From Brachionus manjavacas (Eukaryota > Rotifera > Eurotatoria > Ploima > Brachionidae), in contig JAHQIY010000003.1 of NCBI GenBank assembly GCA_019054805.1, positions 9,176,001 to 9,240,000 on the forward strand: DNA of 64,000 nt, given 5' to 3'. This document shows positions 33,601-47,000 of this stretch, one piece after another. A program made the position numbers and the translations under genes. The notes beneath the pieces are model-generated. The model saw nothing but the letters and a program-made list of their open reading frames with translations. It was not told where the DNA came from and did not search any database. The stretch's first letter is position 1. Each line of letters opens with the position of its first letter.

Positions 33601-36600
33601 TACAAATGTTTAAGAGTAACAACTCGACAAGTTTGGTAAACAAAAATCTCATCTATTTTTCATTACAAATGAGATAGGACGAGATAAATTGCGAAATAAA
33701 TAAAAAAAATATATTTTCACTCTAAATGATTTTGTTATCTAGAAAAATATTTTCCATTTAAATTGTAATTCAAAGCTCGCTTGAAACTATAAATGAGATT
33801 TAAGCTAGAAAACTAAAAATTGACTTTTTCCTATTTATTTCTTGAATAGAAAAACTTTGAGTTAAAGAAAAGACAAGCAGATTAAGCAGTTAAAGATAAT
33901 ATTCTAAGAGCCAATTTAAAATCTAAATTTTAACTATTTGTTTTACGTGAAACTTTGTAAAATATTTCAAAATTTAATTCAAATTGTTTCAAGGTAAATA
34001 ATATAGCTTTTTTTCGCTGGTATTTGAAATATCGACGTTGTAAACTTTTTTGATATTTATAAAATCTAAACCTGTTTGGTCTAACTGGTAATTTTTTCAC
34101 AATTTTATCTTATGAAATAGTATAAAAAAAATTACACAATATTATTTTTAGTATAAAAAAATATCGTATTTTTTTTTAATAAGGCTCAAAACTAAAGAAA
34201 ATCAGAATTTGAAAAAAAAAGAAAATTAAATCAAATCTTATTTTTCCAACAGCCTTATAAAATCAAATTTAAAAAAAATATTTAAATATAGAGAAATAAA
34301 TTATTTGTCGAATTCGGAACTTCTAATTTGGAACAATGATATTTTTAGTCATAGAATTTTTTGTTATTCAAAATTTTCAAAAACAATTTTTTACTCATTA
34401 AATAAATGCTAATTTTAACTCTCAATTGGAGTATCAAATAAAAAGAAGATATTTTGATTAATGAAAAAAATTATTATTTTTTAATTTCTGTATTTTGAAA
34501 TAGAACAATCTATTTTAAATCTAGCTTTTCTTCTACTTTACTGAAAAATCAGTTTATTACAGTTCTGAGAAAAGTGCTTTGTCAATTATTGCTAGAGCCA
34601 GAGTATTTTAAAGACCAAAATTGTCAAAAACTATAATTATTCGAATAGAAAAAAATTTATAAACTAGTCCAAGAAATTTTTGCTTATCAAACGCTAGACT
34701 CTAAAATTTTAGTAAAATAAGTGATCGCATAAAAACAAAAGAAAGAAACATGAAAGCCCGTAAATAAGCAAAAATTATTCCCAAATTAAATAGCCCTAAT
34801 TTTTGCTTTTGTTCCAAAATTTTCTTTAACAACCATTCTAACACCTAATTTGTTCTTTTCTTCTTTTGGGTTTGTTCGTCGAAAAAAAAATATTGACATC
34901 CAAATTAAATAATTAAACATAAACAATCTTAAATTAATATTTTCCATAAAAAAATAGTCATGCTTTTCACAATTAAAATTTTTCTCACTCAAAAATGATC
35001 AAATTAAAACAAAAATATTTTACATCGAAGAGCAATTCTTCAAATTAGCTATTATTAAACAAATTTTTATTTTAAATTTTTGATCAATTTTAGTCTTGTC
35101 GATGATAAATAAAACTCCAAAAGTTAGATTAAAATATTAAAATGAGATAGGATAAACTAGTGTAGCTTTAATAAGCTAAATATCAATCAAACGTCAATCT
35201 GTTTGCCAAGAATTTATGTCAGCACGCATTTTCAATACTGAGAGCAAAAAAATCCTATTTAGTAGATAAATTTATACCAAAGTGGTCATGTAAAATAGGC
35301 ATATTTCTTGGGCTAGCTATTTCTTGAATAGATTAAAATAGATTAAGCGCAGTTTGACAAAACGAAAATGCCTAATCCTTTAGTAGGTATTTTTCCTATC
35401 AAAATTTATTCAATCATTAATGTAAGGGTCTAGTAGCGAAAAATAAATAGAAATTTGAATCTTTTTCAAAAACAAATCCTAATGGAGAACAGGTTTTCTT
35501 ACTTTTTAAAACCTGTTTTTTTTCTACATTTTAAATTAATTTCTAAAGAGTCTCTGTTTAAAAACTAATTAAAGATGGTCAATTTGATACATTTAGTCAT
35601 CCATGTCTACTCTATTCTCTAGACATGTTGCGTTAGTTCGAGCTATCAAGTTTTAATTTAGTAAATTAGATTTGGATCTAAGATAAAAATGTTCTACCGT
35701 CCAAGCTTCGACTGGCTTGTAGATGACCTGATTTAATCAAAAGTTAAGTCAGTAATTTTAATATTTTGATGATTTAAATTATTCCAATTGAGTCAAAATT
35801 TGTCTAAATTTTTTGATTGAATTGAAATTTTAAATTTTGCTCAAAGGCCTCACACAATAATATTTAAAATTCTAATCTAATTTGGGTGATAGTGATTAAA
35901 CTTCGAATTCGCACAAAAAAAAACTATCTAAAAAATAGGCAAAATTCAAGAAAATTTTTTTGATCTTTTCGTTGTTTAAAAATAAGATTTAGGAATCAAA
36001 TTTTTAGTTGAAAATTGATGCATTTTTATTTCGGATAGTGATTGTTTTGTTTCTCTTAAACTTAAATTCATAAATAAACAAGAAAATTAATTTTTTCATT
36101 AAACTTCAATCTAAATTTTAATTTTAGCTTTTGTTCAAAAAATAATATTAAATTTTGAGAAAATAATTGATTTTATTTTAAAAAAAAAGAAGAAAAGTTT
36201 GTTTTCTTCAAACCGTGATATGTCCAAATTTAAAGACTATGATCTAATTTATCAATATTTATCAAATTAAATCCTAAAAACAAAATATTTGATTTTGTCA
36301 AATTTTTCTTATTATATAATATTTGATATTTTCTCACACTTGATCAATTCTATCCTTAAAATTGTGGGCATTTACTTTGGTCTTTTTCTGAATCAAAATC
36401 CAAAAATATTTTTTTGACTAAAAATTTTTAATTTTAATTTCATGATTAAAAAGTCGAACCGAGTTCATTGAATGATGCCCAACCATTAATCTATTATTAT
36501 TAATCACTCACTTATTTGAAAAAGACTAAAGAAGTCTAAAATTTTTAGCAAAATTTATTTTGAACTAGAAGCGGTTTCATTTAAAGTTTATAAAATAATT

Positions 36601-37373
36601 TGAAATTTAAATTGGCCACTATTTTACAAACCTTATTTATCTATTTATCTGAAGCCCAACTTCTTCAAACAGAAAAATTTGCAAAACAAAATTAAAAATT
36701 AAGATTATCATTTCAAATATTTTTTAATAAAATATAGGCAAGAATATAATTATTATTAAGAACTTATATGAATAATTTTTTTTCAAAAGTAAAAATTATA
36801 ATATTTAGAGAAAAAAATTCTTTCTTTTTGTTCTTTATTTTTATTTTTCACAAAATAAAAAACCGTCAGTGTGTTTATTCCTCTTTAAATGCGATCTGTA
36901 ACTCAGATTTGGACATTAAATCATCCTTGCTTAATTAATATTCGAATTATGGCATATTTAGAACTCAAGAAAAAATTCCTCTTAAATTTTATTTTAGAGA
37001 CAATCCAATGTCCAGAGGATTAATTTTTGGTTATTCTTATTAAAGCGGATATTTAATCAAATCGGTCAAGGATGTTCGAAAATTTTAATTTTCTCTCATT
37101 TATACTATTAAGTCCAGCTAGAAGCACTTGTGGAAGGCTTTGATTTATCATTTCGTGTCTATTAGTAGAATAATTTTTTTTTTCAATGCAAAAACAAAAA
37201 AAATAACACGCCATTATAATAAACGAGAAAATAAATATTTCATAAAATATAAATTATTCTTTATATATTTTTATTTTCTAAAAAAAAAAATTAATTTATT
37301 CCAACAAAAATTATTTCTAGAAAATCAAAAATAAAACTAAAAAAAATATCTGAATGAGCAAAGGAATACAAAA
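27609..37373. other. Long AT-rich gene desert upstream of the BAZ2-like gene
   Basis: About 9.8 kb without a supportable gene. It may hold regulatory DNA or 5' UTR introns of the gene at 37374. Islands that stand out: 29460-29557 (a short frame ending at a GTATGTG donor), 30560-30608 (after an acceptor, NYGGPGSNITSSYLK then a stop), 32030-32130 (GC-richer, no frame), 33319-33372 (after TTTTAG, LWRFDEAKNPMSKICLV ending at GTGAGT). Each could be an isolated exon, but none has a partner. Confidence 0.45.
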
Positions 37374-38058
37374 ATGAAGCGAAATTTTGATGCGCCCGAG
37401 CCAAAACCGGACAGTTCGAACCACATAAATGGCTCACATTTGTCATCAATTTTCAATCCGCTTGTTCCGAACACGGGCCTATTTCAAAACATGTTCACCG
37501 ATGTGAGCGCTTTCAATCAACATTTAATCAATAATCTCACAACCAGCTTGTTTTTGGAACAGCAAAATGTTTGGTCTAAGCTTATCGCCGACCTCGGTCT
37601 AGGCTCATCTTTGATGTCACACTCACTTTCAGATTCGAATGCTAAGCCATGCGAAGCGAAAAAAGCCAAAAATTCTTTTTCTGTAAATGACATTATTCAA
37701 CAGCCAAATGGTTCACCTTTAAATCTCAGCAAATCAAAAAATGGTGTAAATAGTCTTACTTCATTGTCAAAAAAGTCTCCTGAGCCCGCTCAAAATAATA
37801 CTAATGATGTAAATGAAAACCAAATTGAGTCAGTAAACAAAGATTTTAATTTAATAGAAAGCAAATTAAGACTTCCTCTAAAATTTGGGTACTGCTTATT
37901 TTTGTCATGTCTGAATTTAAAATTAAAAACCACTTTTTGTTTGTAGCTTTAGGCGAGAAACGATTGTCAGAGAGCTGACCAGTAATGGTGTCAAAGGCGA
38001 CATCATTTACTATTCGCCGTGTGGAAGAAAACTCAGAAATTTTCAAGAAATAGAAAGG
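37374..38058 (+). CDS. BAZ2: BAZ2-like exons 1 and 2: N-terminus and first half of MBD
   Basis: Exon 1 (515 nt) encodes a disordered Ser/Asn-rich N-terminus and ends LRLPLKFG. A 58-nt intron (GTACTG..TTTGTAG) splits a Gly codon. Exon 2 (112 nt) continues FRRETIVRELTSNGVKGDII then YYSPCGRKLRNFQEIER. R-P-L-x-x-G-x-R-x plus YYxPCGK(R)xxxF is the signature of the methyl-CpG-binding-like TAM domain of BAZ2 proteins. Exon 2 is too short to show as an ORF and is recognised only by this signature. The donor after it is GTAAG. Confidence 0.88.
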
Positions 38059-41000
38059 GTAAGAAAATAAATAACCATGAAGCCCTGTATACTGCCGAGC
38101 TCCAATTTTTTTCAAGAGTAAATTTGATTTTGGATTTATTTTTAATTTAGGGGGTATTTAGTGACTTTTTTTTCATCAAGTCAAAAAAGTAAATTAGACG
38201 ATTACAGTTTTTAATTATAGCAAACAAATCTTTTGTTAAGTTTTAAAGGCTAAAATTAAAAAAAAATTAAGGCTAAAAAATATTATTAAGTTTCTAAAAA
38301 TCAGATCTAAGTTTACTAATAAATAATGAGAGCTGTAATTAAATAAAACCAAATTGACTATTTTTGTACTCATACTTTAAAGTTTAAATCAAAATTTTTA
38401 ACTTTAGTCATTAAAATTAAAAAAAAAAATTTAATAACGGCTGGTCAAAAATGGTTGTCCGAAATTTAATTTTAAAAGATAAAATTTTTTTTTGAAATTG
38501 TTTCTAGCTAAAATAAGCTCTTTAAATAAAAAATCTTTATTTGGCATGTTCTATACTCATGAATTACCCATACCTTAAGGTCTTCTTTACATACTAGTTC
38601 GATTCATCATTCTGTAGAGAATTTTATCCTGATTAAAATTTATTTAGTAAAGATGGGTGATAAAAAATTTAAAATTATTAAATAAAACACAGTTTAATTG
38701 TTTTCTAAAGAAGCTTTTATAATAATAAAATTATACATATAAGAAGCTTTTTTAATTTTAAAATTTCTCTTGAATTTTTTCTTGAAAATGTAAAACTTTT
38801 TGTTAATTTCTTGATTTCAAGATTGAAAAAAATATTAATATACCGTTTAGGCGTCAAAACTAGTAATTTAACCCGAACTACAACAAAATTATTGTTAACC
38901 AACTTCTGGTCATACAAAAAAAATTGTGCAAATATAATCTGGTTTAAATTTTCAAGGAATTGGATAGTCATGATCAAAAGATTTTATTACATCTTTTTTT
39001 AAATTGCCTATTATGCATTTCTTTATGTTATAAATAAAAAGAATAATATTATTTTAAACAAAATATCTAGCTTTATGGCAGCTTTGGTGATCTTTACTAT
39101 CTTAGTCCTTACTGTTTATTAGTCTTAATAATTAAATATTTACGGTTTACTGATCTTTATTGAAAAATAAATTTGAAGAAATATAAAAGAAACTTTTAAA
39201 GATATTTTAGAGAAAAATGAACGATTTTCTCTATTCAAATTAACTGGTAAAGCTCTTTAGGGACTGCCAGACTTGCTTCAATTTAATTATCTTGTTTTCT
39301 TGATTAATCAAAGTAAGGACATCCATCATTATCTTTATTAGAGTTCAACAAAAACTTCTACAGATTTAAGTTGATCTTATATAATAATTCTGGCTTACGT
39401 CATAAATCAAGCGATTTACAAAATAAATCTATTTTAGTCCGAGTTAAATTTCGAACATTATTATTTAAAATTCAATATTAAAAAAGTGTCTCAAACAATT
39501 TCTTCTAAATTTAACTCTCTACAAAATGATGTATTAATCAAACCATCTGATAATTCGATTAAGGAGTTATAACGCTTTAAACTTAAGAAAGAGAAAAAAA
39601 TGGTTTTTGTAACGATATCTCGTGAAAAACGCAACACAGACGCTTGAAATTTTGCAGATATTCTTAAAGAGGGTCCTCAATTACCCAGAAAAGGTTAAAA
39701 TTCTTTTGGAAGTTTCATCGTCCAAAATATCGAAATTGACCCCTATGACGGGGTCCTGGGGGACCATGAGGCGCTTTACAGGTTGGACTAATTTTTTATT
39801 CAAATGAAAGCTGAGATCAAATAACATATAAAACATCTGTCCTTTTCTTACAATATTATTTTCTAAAAGAATATGTATTCATGCTGCCTTGCACTTTATT
39901 TGAAAAATTTTAAAATTTGGCAAAGTATACAGTGTCTGGCCGAAGTTTATTAAACGAAATTACATTTAAATGTATTAAAATAATAAATCAAATTCAGGAT
40001 TGGAATTCATACAAAATTTTTAATTAAAATAGCATCATATTTAAAATTTTTCAAATTCACTATCAAATTTAATCAATTATCACTTCATCTTATCCAGATG
40101 GTTTCTTATTATTTGGAGACTTTTCAAACAACTTTTAAGTTCAACTTAAATCTGTTGAAGTTTTTGTTGCACTCTCATAAAGATAATGATGATATAATTT
40201 AAAAATTCTTGGTCTTTCAAAAATTGACCGTATTCCCTCATTCGATTATGCTGCACCACAAATTAAGACACGCTTTTGGACCAAGAACCAAAGTTAATCT
40301 CGCCGATGCTTACTCATTTTTGATAAGAACGCATGGTTTGATAGTATTATCACGGGTTTAGGGCCACATCAAACTCTGAATTTTTTAATTTAATGCGTTA
40401 TAGACTTGGGTTTAAGAAAAAAAAATTAATTTTTCTAATTTATTATTTTTTTATTTTTTTAATAATATAAAAAATGAATGCAAAATTTCAAATTGAGCTA
40501 AAAATGGCATCTTTCATCTTTATTTAAAAAAATTTTAAATTTGGTTACTAGTTAAGATTTTTACGAGATTGTTTTTTTTTTTAAATTAAAAGGAAAACAA
40601 AAAGAAAAGTATCAAAGTTTTTGTTCATATTTAGAAAAATCTTTAAGAATTTTCTCCAATTTTACTATTTTCTAAGTTTTTGTTTTTAAAAATCACAAAA
40701 TTATACGTACTAATACATCACGAGAATTTTGATAATCTTCGTTACAATATAAATCAATTACATCTTAAACATTAACATTTAATTGCAACAATAATTTATC
40801 GAGAGTTTTTAATTTTTATCTAAATATTAAAAGAAAATTTCATAAAGCGATTTTTTTAATGGAAACCATTCATTCAAGAAAACATAAAAAGTCTTTTTGA
40901 ATAGCATTATATTAAAAATAGAATTCTGATTATCATCTTCAAATATGAATCTAATTAAAAAATTTTATTATTTTTGAAGCTTATTTTTTAACATTTTAAA

Positions 41001-44000
41001 CATTTTGATAATAGATTCAAACAAATTTCATCCTTTGAAAATTTTTTCATTATTTACCTTAGAAAATTGGTTCAATTAAAATTTTTAAAATTTCGGTAAA
41101 CAGGGTTTTAGGTTAAAATAGTTAATTTTTTGATTTAAATTTTTTTTTTATTTAGTATTTGTATAAAAATTATGGAGATCAAAAAATCAAAAATATTCAG
41201 CTAACAAAGGAGAATTTTACTTTTAGTTCAAAATATATAGTCGGTAATTATCTTTTACAAGTGGACGATCAAAAATTTTTGGACTCATCGATAAATCACA
41301 ATAACATCAAGGTAAGATTATTGACTATTTTTAACCTCAATTCTAAAAAATTTTTTACTGGGCGTTACTCGAAAATTTTGATATCATTTCAAAATATTTT
41401 GAAAAAAAATCTCCTACAGAAATTGACAATCTTTTCGATGATATTTTATTCAATTTTATGACACTTTATTGCATTCATGATTTAGCAATTAAATGTAGAA
41501 ATGAATGATAAAACTGAAGAAGTAGAGGCTTTAAGGGGCCTAGTTGATGATATTGAAAGAAGGAAATGTAGAATCCAAAATTTTATTCAACGATTTAGAA
41601 AAAATAAATATAGAATAGATCTAATTAAGATATTTATTTTTTTAGAAAAAAAATTATTTAAAATTAATATTCTTTTTTTAAAAAAAAAATAACTAAGGAA
41701 AAGAAAAAAAAGTTTTTCCATGGCAGTTCCGAAGGCGGTGCCTTCTTTTCAGTCCTCATGATTTCAATTTTTTAATCAATTGACTTTTTAACACTAGAAG
41801 ACTCTTTTCTCTCCTAAATTTAATATCAACAAAGTAATATAAATTTTTAAAAAAATTTAATTAAATTAATAATTAAATAGCAAAAAATATATAAAAATAA
41901 AGGCCCATTTAGTTTTTTTTGCTTATTCATTATAACAAACAATTGAAGAACAAAAAATTAAAAAGTAGCCATAAAAGCTCTTTGTTTTTATTCTAAATAA
42001 ATAGAAGTTTTAGCTCTAATATTTTTTTCTTAGATTCAGCAATTTTTAGACTGGTTGAATTAATTTATTAATGTTATTTTTATTAATAAAATAAAATTGG
42101 ATCTTTTAGTGTTAAATGATCTAACAAACTGGGAGATATAAATTTTTTGATTAAACGAAATATGCTAGTTTCAAATATTTAAATAGTATTATTATTTTTA
42201 TTTTTTTTACGTTTCTGAATTTTAAATATTTTTCTAATTTTTTTCTATATTTTGATAATTCTATTTACAATACAGACCTGTTTTGAGTTGTATCGATAAT
42301 TCAAATAGTGAAGATAATTCTCATTCAATGCTTAAATTAATAAGAGTTGCTGAGAATAGCATATTTGCTAGACAAACAAAATTAACCAGAAAAGCTTTTA
42401 GTTTTATGATTTCTTTATTTTATAATAAAATTTGATCAAATTGCTAAAAAAAATATGCATATAAATAAATTTTGTAATAAAGAATGTTTTATTATTTCCT
42501 AATTATATAATAGTAAAGATAATATATTATATTTTAATAAGACAATTACAGAAATAATTCAGTTATGTGTCTAGTGGTCTTATTATCTTAAACAGAAAAA
42601 AAAACTTTAAGTTAAAAAATTGAATAAACTGTTAAATGACTAAAATTTAAAATGCGATTATTTAATACTTTCTGAAAGTTTCTTAATTAATAAATACCAT
42701 TTAGTTTCTAGTAATCGATCATAATTAATTTTAAATTAATAAATTTAGTTTAAGTTTTATTATTTAAATTATAAAATAAAATTAAAAATCTTTATCATAC
42801 TTTTAATTTTCATATATTTCATTCCTTTATGGAATTATTCTATTGAAACCATACGATAAATTTTTTTTTATTTTTTATTAAAAAACATACCCGAGTTTTG
42901 CTTATCTTTTATTTGAAAGGGACAATCGCATCCGAATTCATTCTATCCTAAATTTAAACTTAAACAGAAGTATATTCTTAATCAAGAAAATACTTTAAGA
43001 ATCATAAGAAACACGATAAAATATCTTAAATATTCTTATGAATTGTTTAATTAGCATGAAATTTTAAGAATTTGATTTAATGTTCTTTTTAAAACCCTCA
43101 TGAAAATCTTACGAAATCATTTTTTATCATCTTTTGAGAAAGTTAAATAATGACTGTCCCTTGGATTAAAAAAGTGATCTCTTAAATTTAAATCTGGTGA
43201 AAAAAATATTTGAATTTGTGATAAAAATTTTTATTATTTTTAAAGGAGTTCAACCATAAAGTTTTAAACGAAAATAATATTATATCAAAAATAGCCGAGT
43301 TATATCCGGATTTTAAGCGTGGTTCAAATGAAAATTACGACTCGGTTCCTAGTGAACAAGAATTTCATTCAAACAATCTTAATGATTTCAAAATGTCACC
43401 GCATGACTCGAAACAAAAAGAAAAATATCTTCAGCGCGAAAAAAAAGCTCGCCTTCGCTGGTTCAGCTACATGATATCTAAATACACAGATAAAAAAATC
43501 AATTCTGATTGTGCCAACTATGAAGCATTTTCCAAAACAAATCACGCTCAGATTGACGACATGCAGCAAAATTTTTTGCCTAATTTACCTGAGTATAGTT
43601 CTCTGAACACAATTTTGGGACAAAAAAATTTATCATGGCTAGCAGACACTCTTCAGACTATTGAATTTGTGGCCAACTTCGGCACTACCCTCCTAGAATC
43701 TTTTGCCGGCTCGCACGAGCACCACACAGACTTTTCCATTCTAACTTCCTTGAAAAATTTCTACCAAGCTCTAAAAAATTTTAAATACAAAAAAGAGCTA
43801 AATGAATTGGTGCAAATAATGCTTAAAAATTTGCTCGATGAGCAAACCGCGGACACCAGCGACGAATTCGACAACGACCAAGACTATTTGGTCGGCCAGA
43901 TTCGCGCCTTTGACATGACCGAATGGACATTTAGTGAAATATTGCGTCTTTATTTTGTTAAATGTTTAAAAAATCTAAAATCTCACAGAGACTCTTGTAG

Positions 44001-47000
44001 CTTTGACATCGACATTACCAGCGACTTGGAGCAAAAGCTACGACTATTTGTCCACGAGCTTGAATCAAGCCACTTTGACATGTTAAAAATTGAGACCAAG
44101 GCGGCCATTTTAGCTCACTTGACCGACGATTTACTTCAAAATTCGTCTTTTCTACAAAGCTCAAGCCTGGATCAGGAATCGAGGCGGCCCAATGCCATCT
44201 CGGAATCTGTCGAAGAAACATTGGACAAGCTGAACAAGCTTAGACAAGACAAAATACAGATAAACCACAAAATTCGTCACTCACCACAATTGGATGAGAA
44301 AATGCACCAGCAAAAGCAGATTGCGCAGGAAGAAATTTCAAGCTTGCAGAAGCAACTCCGCTCGGGACAATTTTTGGGTCAGGACAGATTTAGGCGGCTT
44401 TATTGGAAATTGAACAGTTTCAAGCCAATTATTGTCCAGTCCTACTACCAGGGCAATTTACAGGATAGAAATTGTCTGAGCAGAGAAGTGAGTGATGTGG
44501 TCAGTGACTTGGTTGATCAAGTCGAATCGAATTTAGAAAATGAAAAAATTGTCAAAAAATTTTCTCATTTAATTGAGCTGAAGCAAGAGCCTTTTGATTT
44601 AAAGATAAAGAGTGACCAGGCCGAATTTTTGTCCTTGAATTTTAGTGACATTGAAATTCTGGTGAGAAATATTTTCTTCAATTTAAATGGAGAGAAATGT
44701 ACTCAGGGCCATTTGAGCAATCAGCACGGATCAAGCGACAAGTGGTGGATATTTGACCAAAATTGTTCGGACATTCTGAATTCGCTGTCCAGTCATGGTT
44801 TTCGTGAAAAAATTTTGGTCAAAAATTTGGCTCAATTGGACCAGATTGGTTCAGATGAGAATTTTTCGGAAAATTTAGACTTCAACCAGGTGAAACAAAT
44901 GCGCAATGACAAAGTCAAAGTTCTAAAGCAAATAATAAGTCTAGAGAACAAGGTGTACAGTGCAAACCTGCAATTGGCACAGAGTGGGCAAGATCAAGTG
45001 AATTGCGACTCAGAAAGCTCGGATGAGAGCCAAGTGATCAAATGCGCCCGAGAGCGATTGTTGAAACTTGAACAATCAATTGATAAACGGTATCTTCGAT
45101 ACCCTTTTTCATTCAAAAAAAAACTAGGCAACTACAAGCTAAAAATTAGCAATGAGATCGACCAAGTTCTTTTGGAAAAAGTTGAGCAAAATATGGCCTG
45201 CAGTAAAATTAACATGTCAATCAAATTAAATCAAGATATACGCACTTATATGAAAAAAATAGATGCCTACCGAAAAGAAGATAATTGTATGAACGTGACC
45301 AACGAGTTGCTTAGATGGAGACGCTTGGTAAGCAACTCCAAGACCTCGAGCCAAATAGCGATTTTTTTAAATGAATTGAATAAATATATCGAATGGGACA
45401 AGTCGATAATGAAAGCTAGTTGTCACATATGTAGTATGGACGATAATGAAGAAAGTCTTTTGCTTTGTGATAATTGTGACTTGGGCTATCATACATACTG
45501 CTTTAGACCAAGAATAGAACGGTAAGTTAAATCAAATGCTAGCACCTTATTGAGTTTATTGGCAACCACAAAATTAAAACCCACAAACAAAAATCTATTT
45601 AACATTGATTTTGTTATTATTTATTAAATTTAACAAAAAATTAAATTTTAATTTATTGAGTCTATTTAAATGAGTACCCCAACGAGTACAATTTGTTTAT
45701 TAATAAATTCATTTTCTTCAGATAATTGAAAATGGCCAATTCATGACTATAAGAATTAAAAAAAATATGCTCCCATAGCCTAAACTTTGAGTTATTTTGT
45801 ATCATCTAATAATTAAAAAAATATAAAAAACTAGTTGTTACAGTTTTTATTTTTAGAAATAGGCCGTCTGGAGCAAATTTGCCTAAAAATGACAAGCTTT
45901 GATGTTTTTATAGTCAGTATATATGTTTAATAATTAATTTTAAAGAGCAAAAAAAATTGATAATTTAAAAAAAAAATAATTATAATAAGATTTGACTTTT
46001 TGAGGTTCAAAAAGGTCCAAATGTATTCAAATTCATATTTATTATAAAAACATCTAAAGACACTGGTCTTTCTTAGGTAAATGTGTTCCAAAAAATTGTT
46101 ACTACAAGTTTCTTTTAATAATTAAAAATTGAAGGTTAAACTGGAATAGATAGTATATTTTCTTTAAGCTTTATGTAAGACGTTTTAATTGATATAATTG
46201 GTAATTTTATTGAGAATTTAATCTATTTGGAAGAGAAAAGTGTTTTTTTTGAAGTTTTTAATATAATACTGATAAAGCTATGAAAGAAGAATGTCTTTTG
46301 ATGTTTTTATGATAAATATGAATTTGGATACATTCGAACCTTTTTGGACCTCAAAAAGTCAAATTTTAAAGTTTTTTTGAAAATAACTTTTGATCAAAAA
46401 ATCGTTAAAAAATGATCAGGGGCTCATTATAATCTGTTTTTTTTAGAAGATTTTGTGTTAGTTAATAAAATTTTTCATTTGACCATGATGACAAATGCTA
46501 GTGAGAGACAGACACTAACATCAATTTATTGAGTCTATTTAAATGAGTATTCCTGGTCAGCCAACTTTAGACTGCCCTTTTTTGCTTATTATTAAATTCA
46601 TTTTCTTCAAATAATTGAAAAATGGCCAATTCATGACAATAAGAAGTTATTGAATTATTTTGGACCAACTTTAGACTTGAGCTTTGATGAGAAAAGTTTT
46701 ATTTCACTTTATTATGACTAAAGTTTTTAGACATAAATTTTTCATTTATGAAAAGGCTTCCTTGAATAGAAAATAAACTAAATTTCATTTAAAAACAACA
46801 TAGTTTCTGCTATTGAAATTTGATTTTCTTTAAAAAAGCTTTAATTAATAAAATATCAACAAAGTTATTGATTTGATTCTGAGCTAATGCTCTAAAAAAT
46901 TTATAGAAACTTTTGCTTGAGATATTCAAAAAAAAAATTTTGAGATATTTTTTTTCATTGTGTCGTGACACAATATTTGTTTATTAGGGAATTAAATTAA

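Noticed and set aside
37846..38115. 89-codon minus-strand frame
   Set aside because: Covers the short MBD exon of the BAZ2-like gene in antisense.
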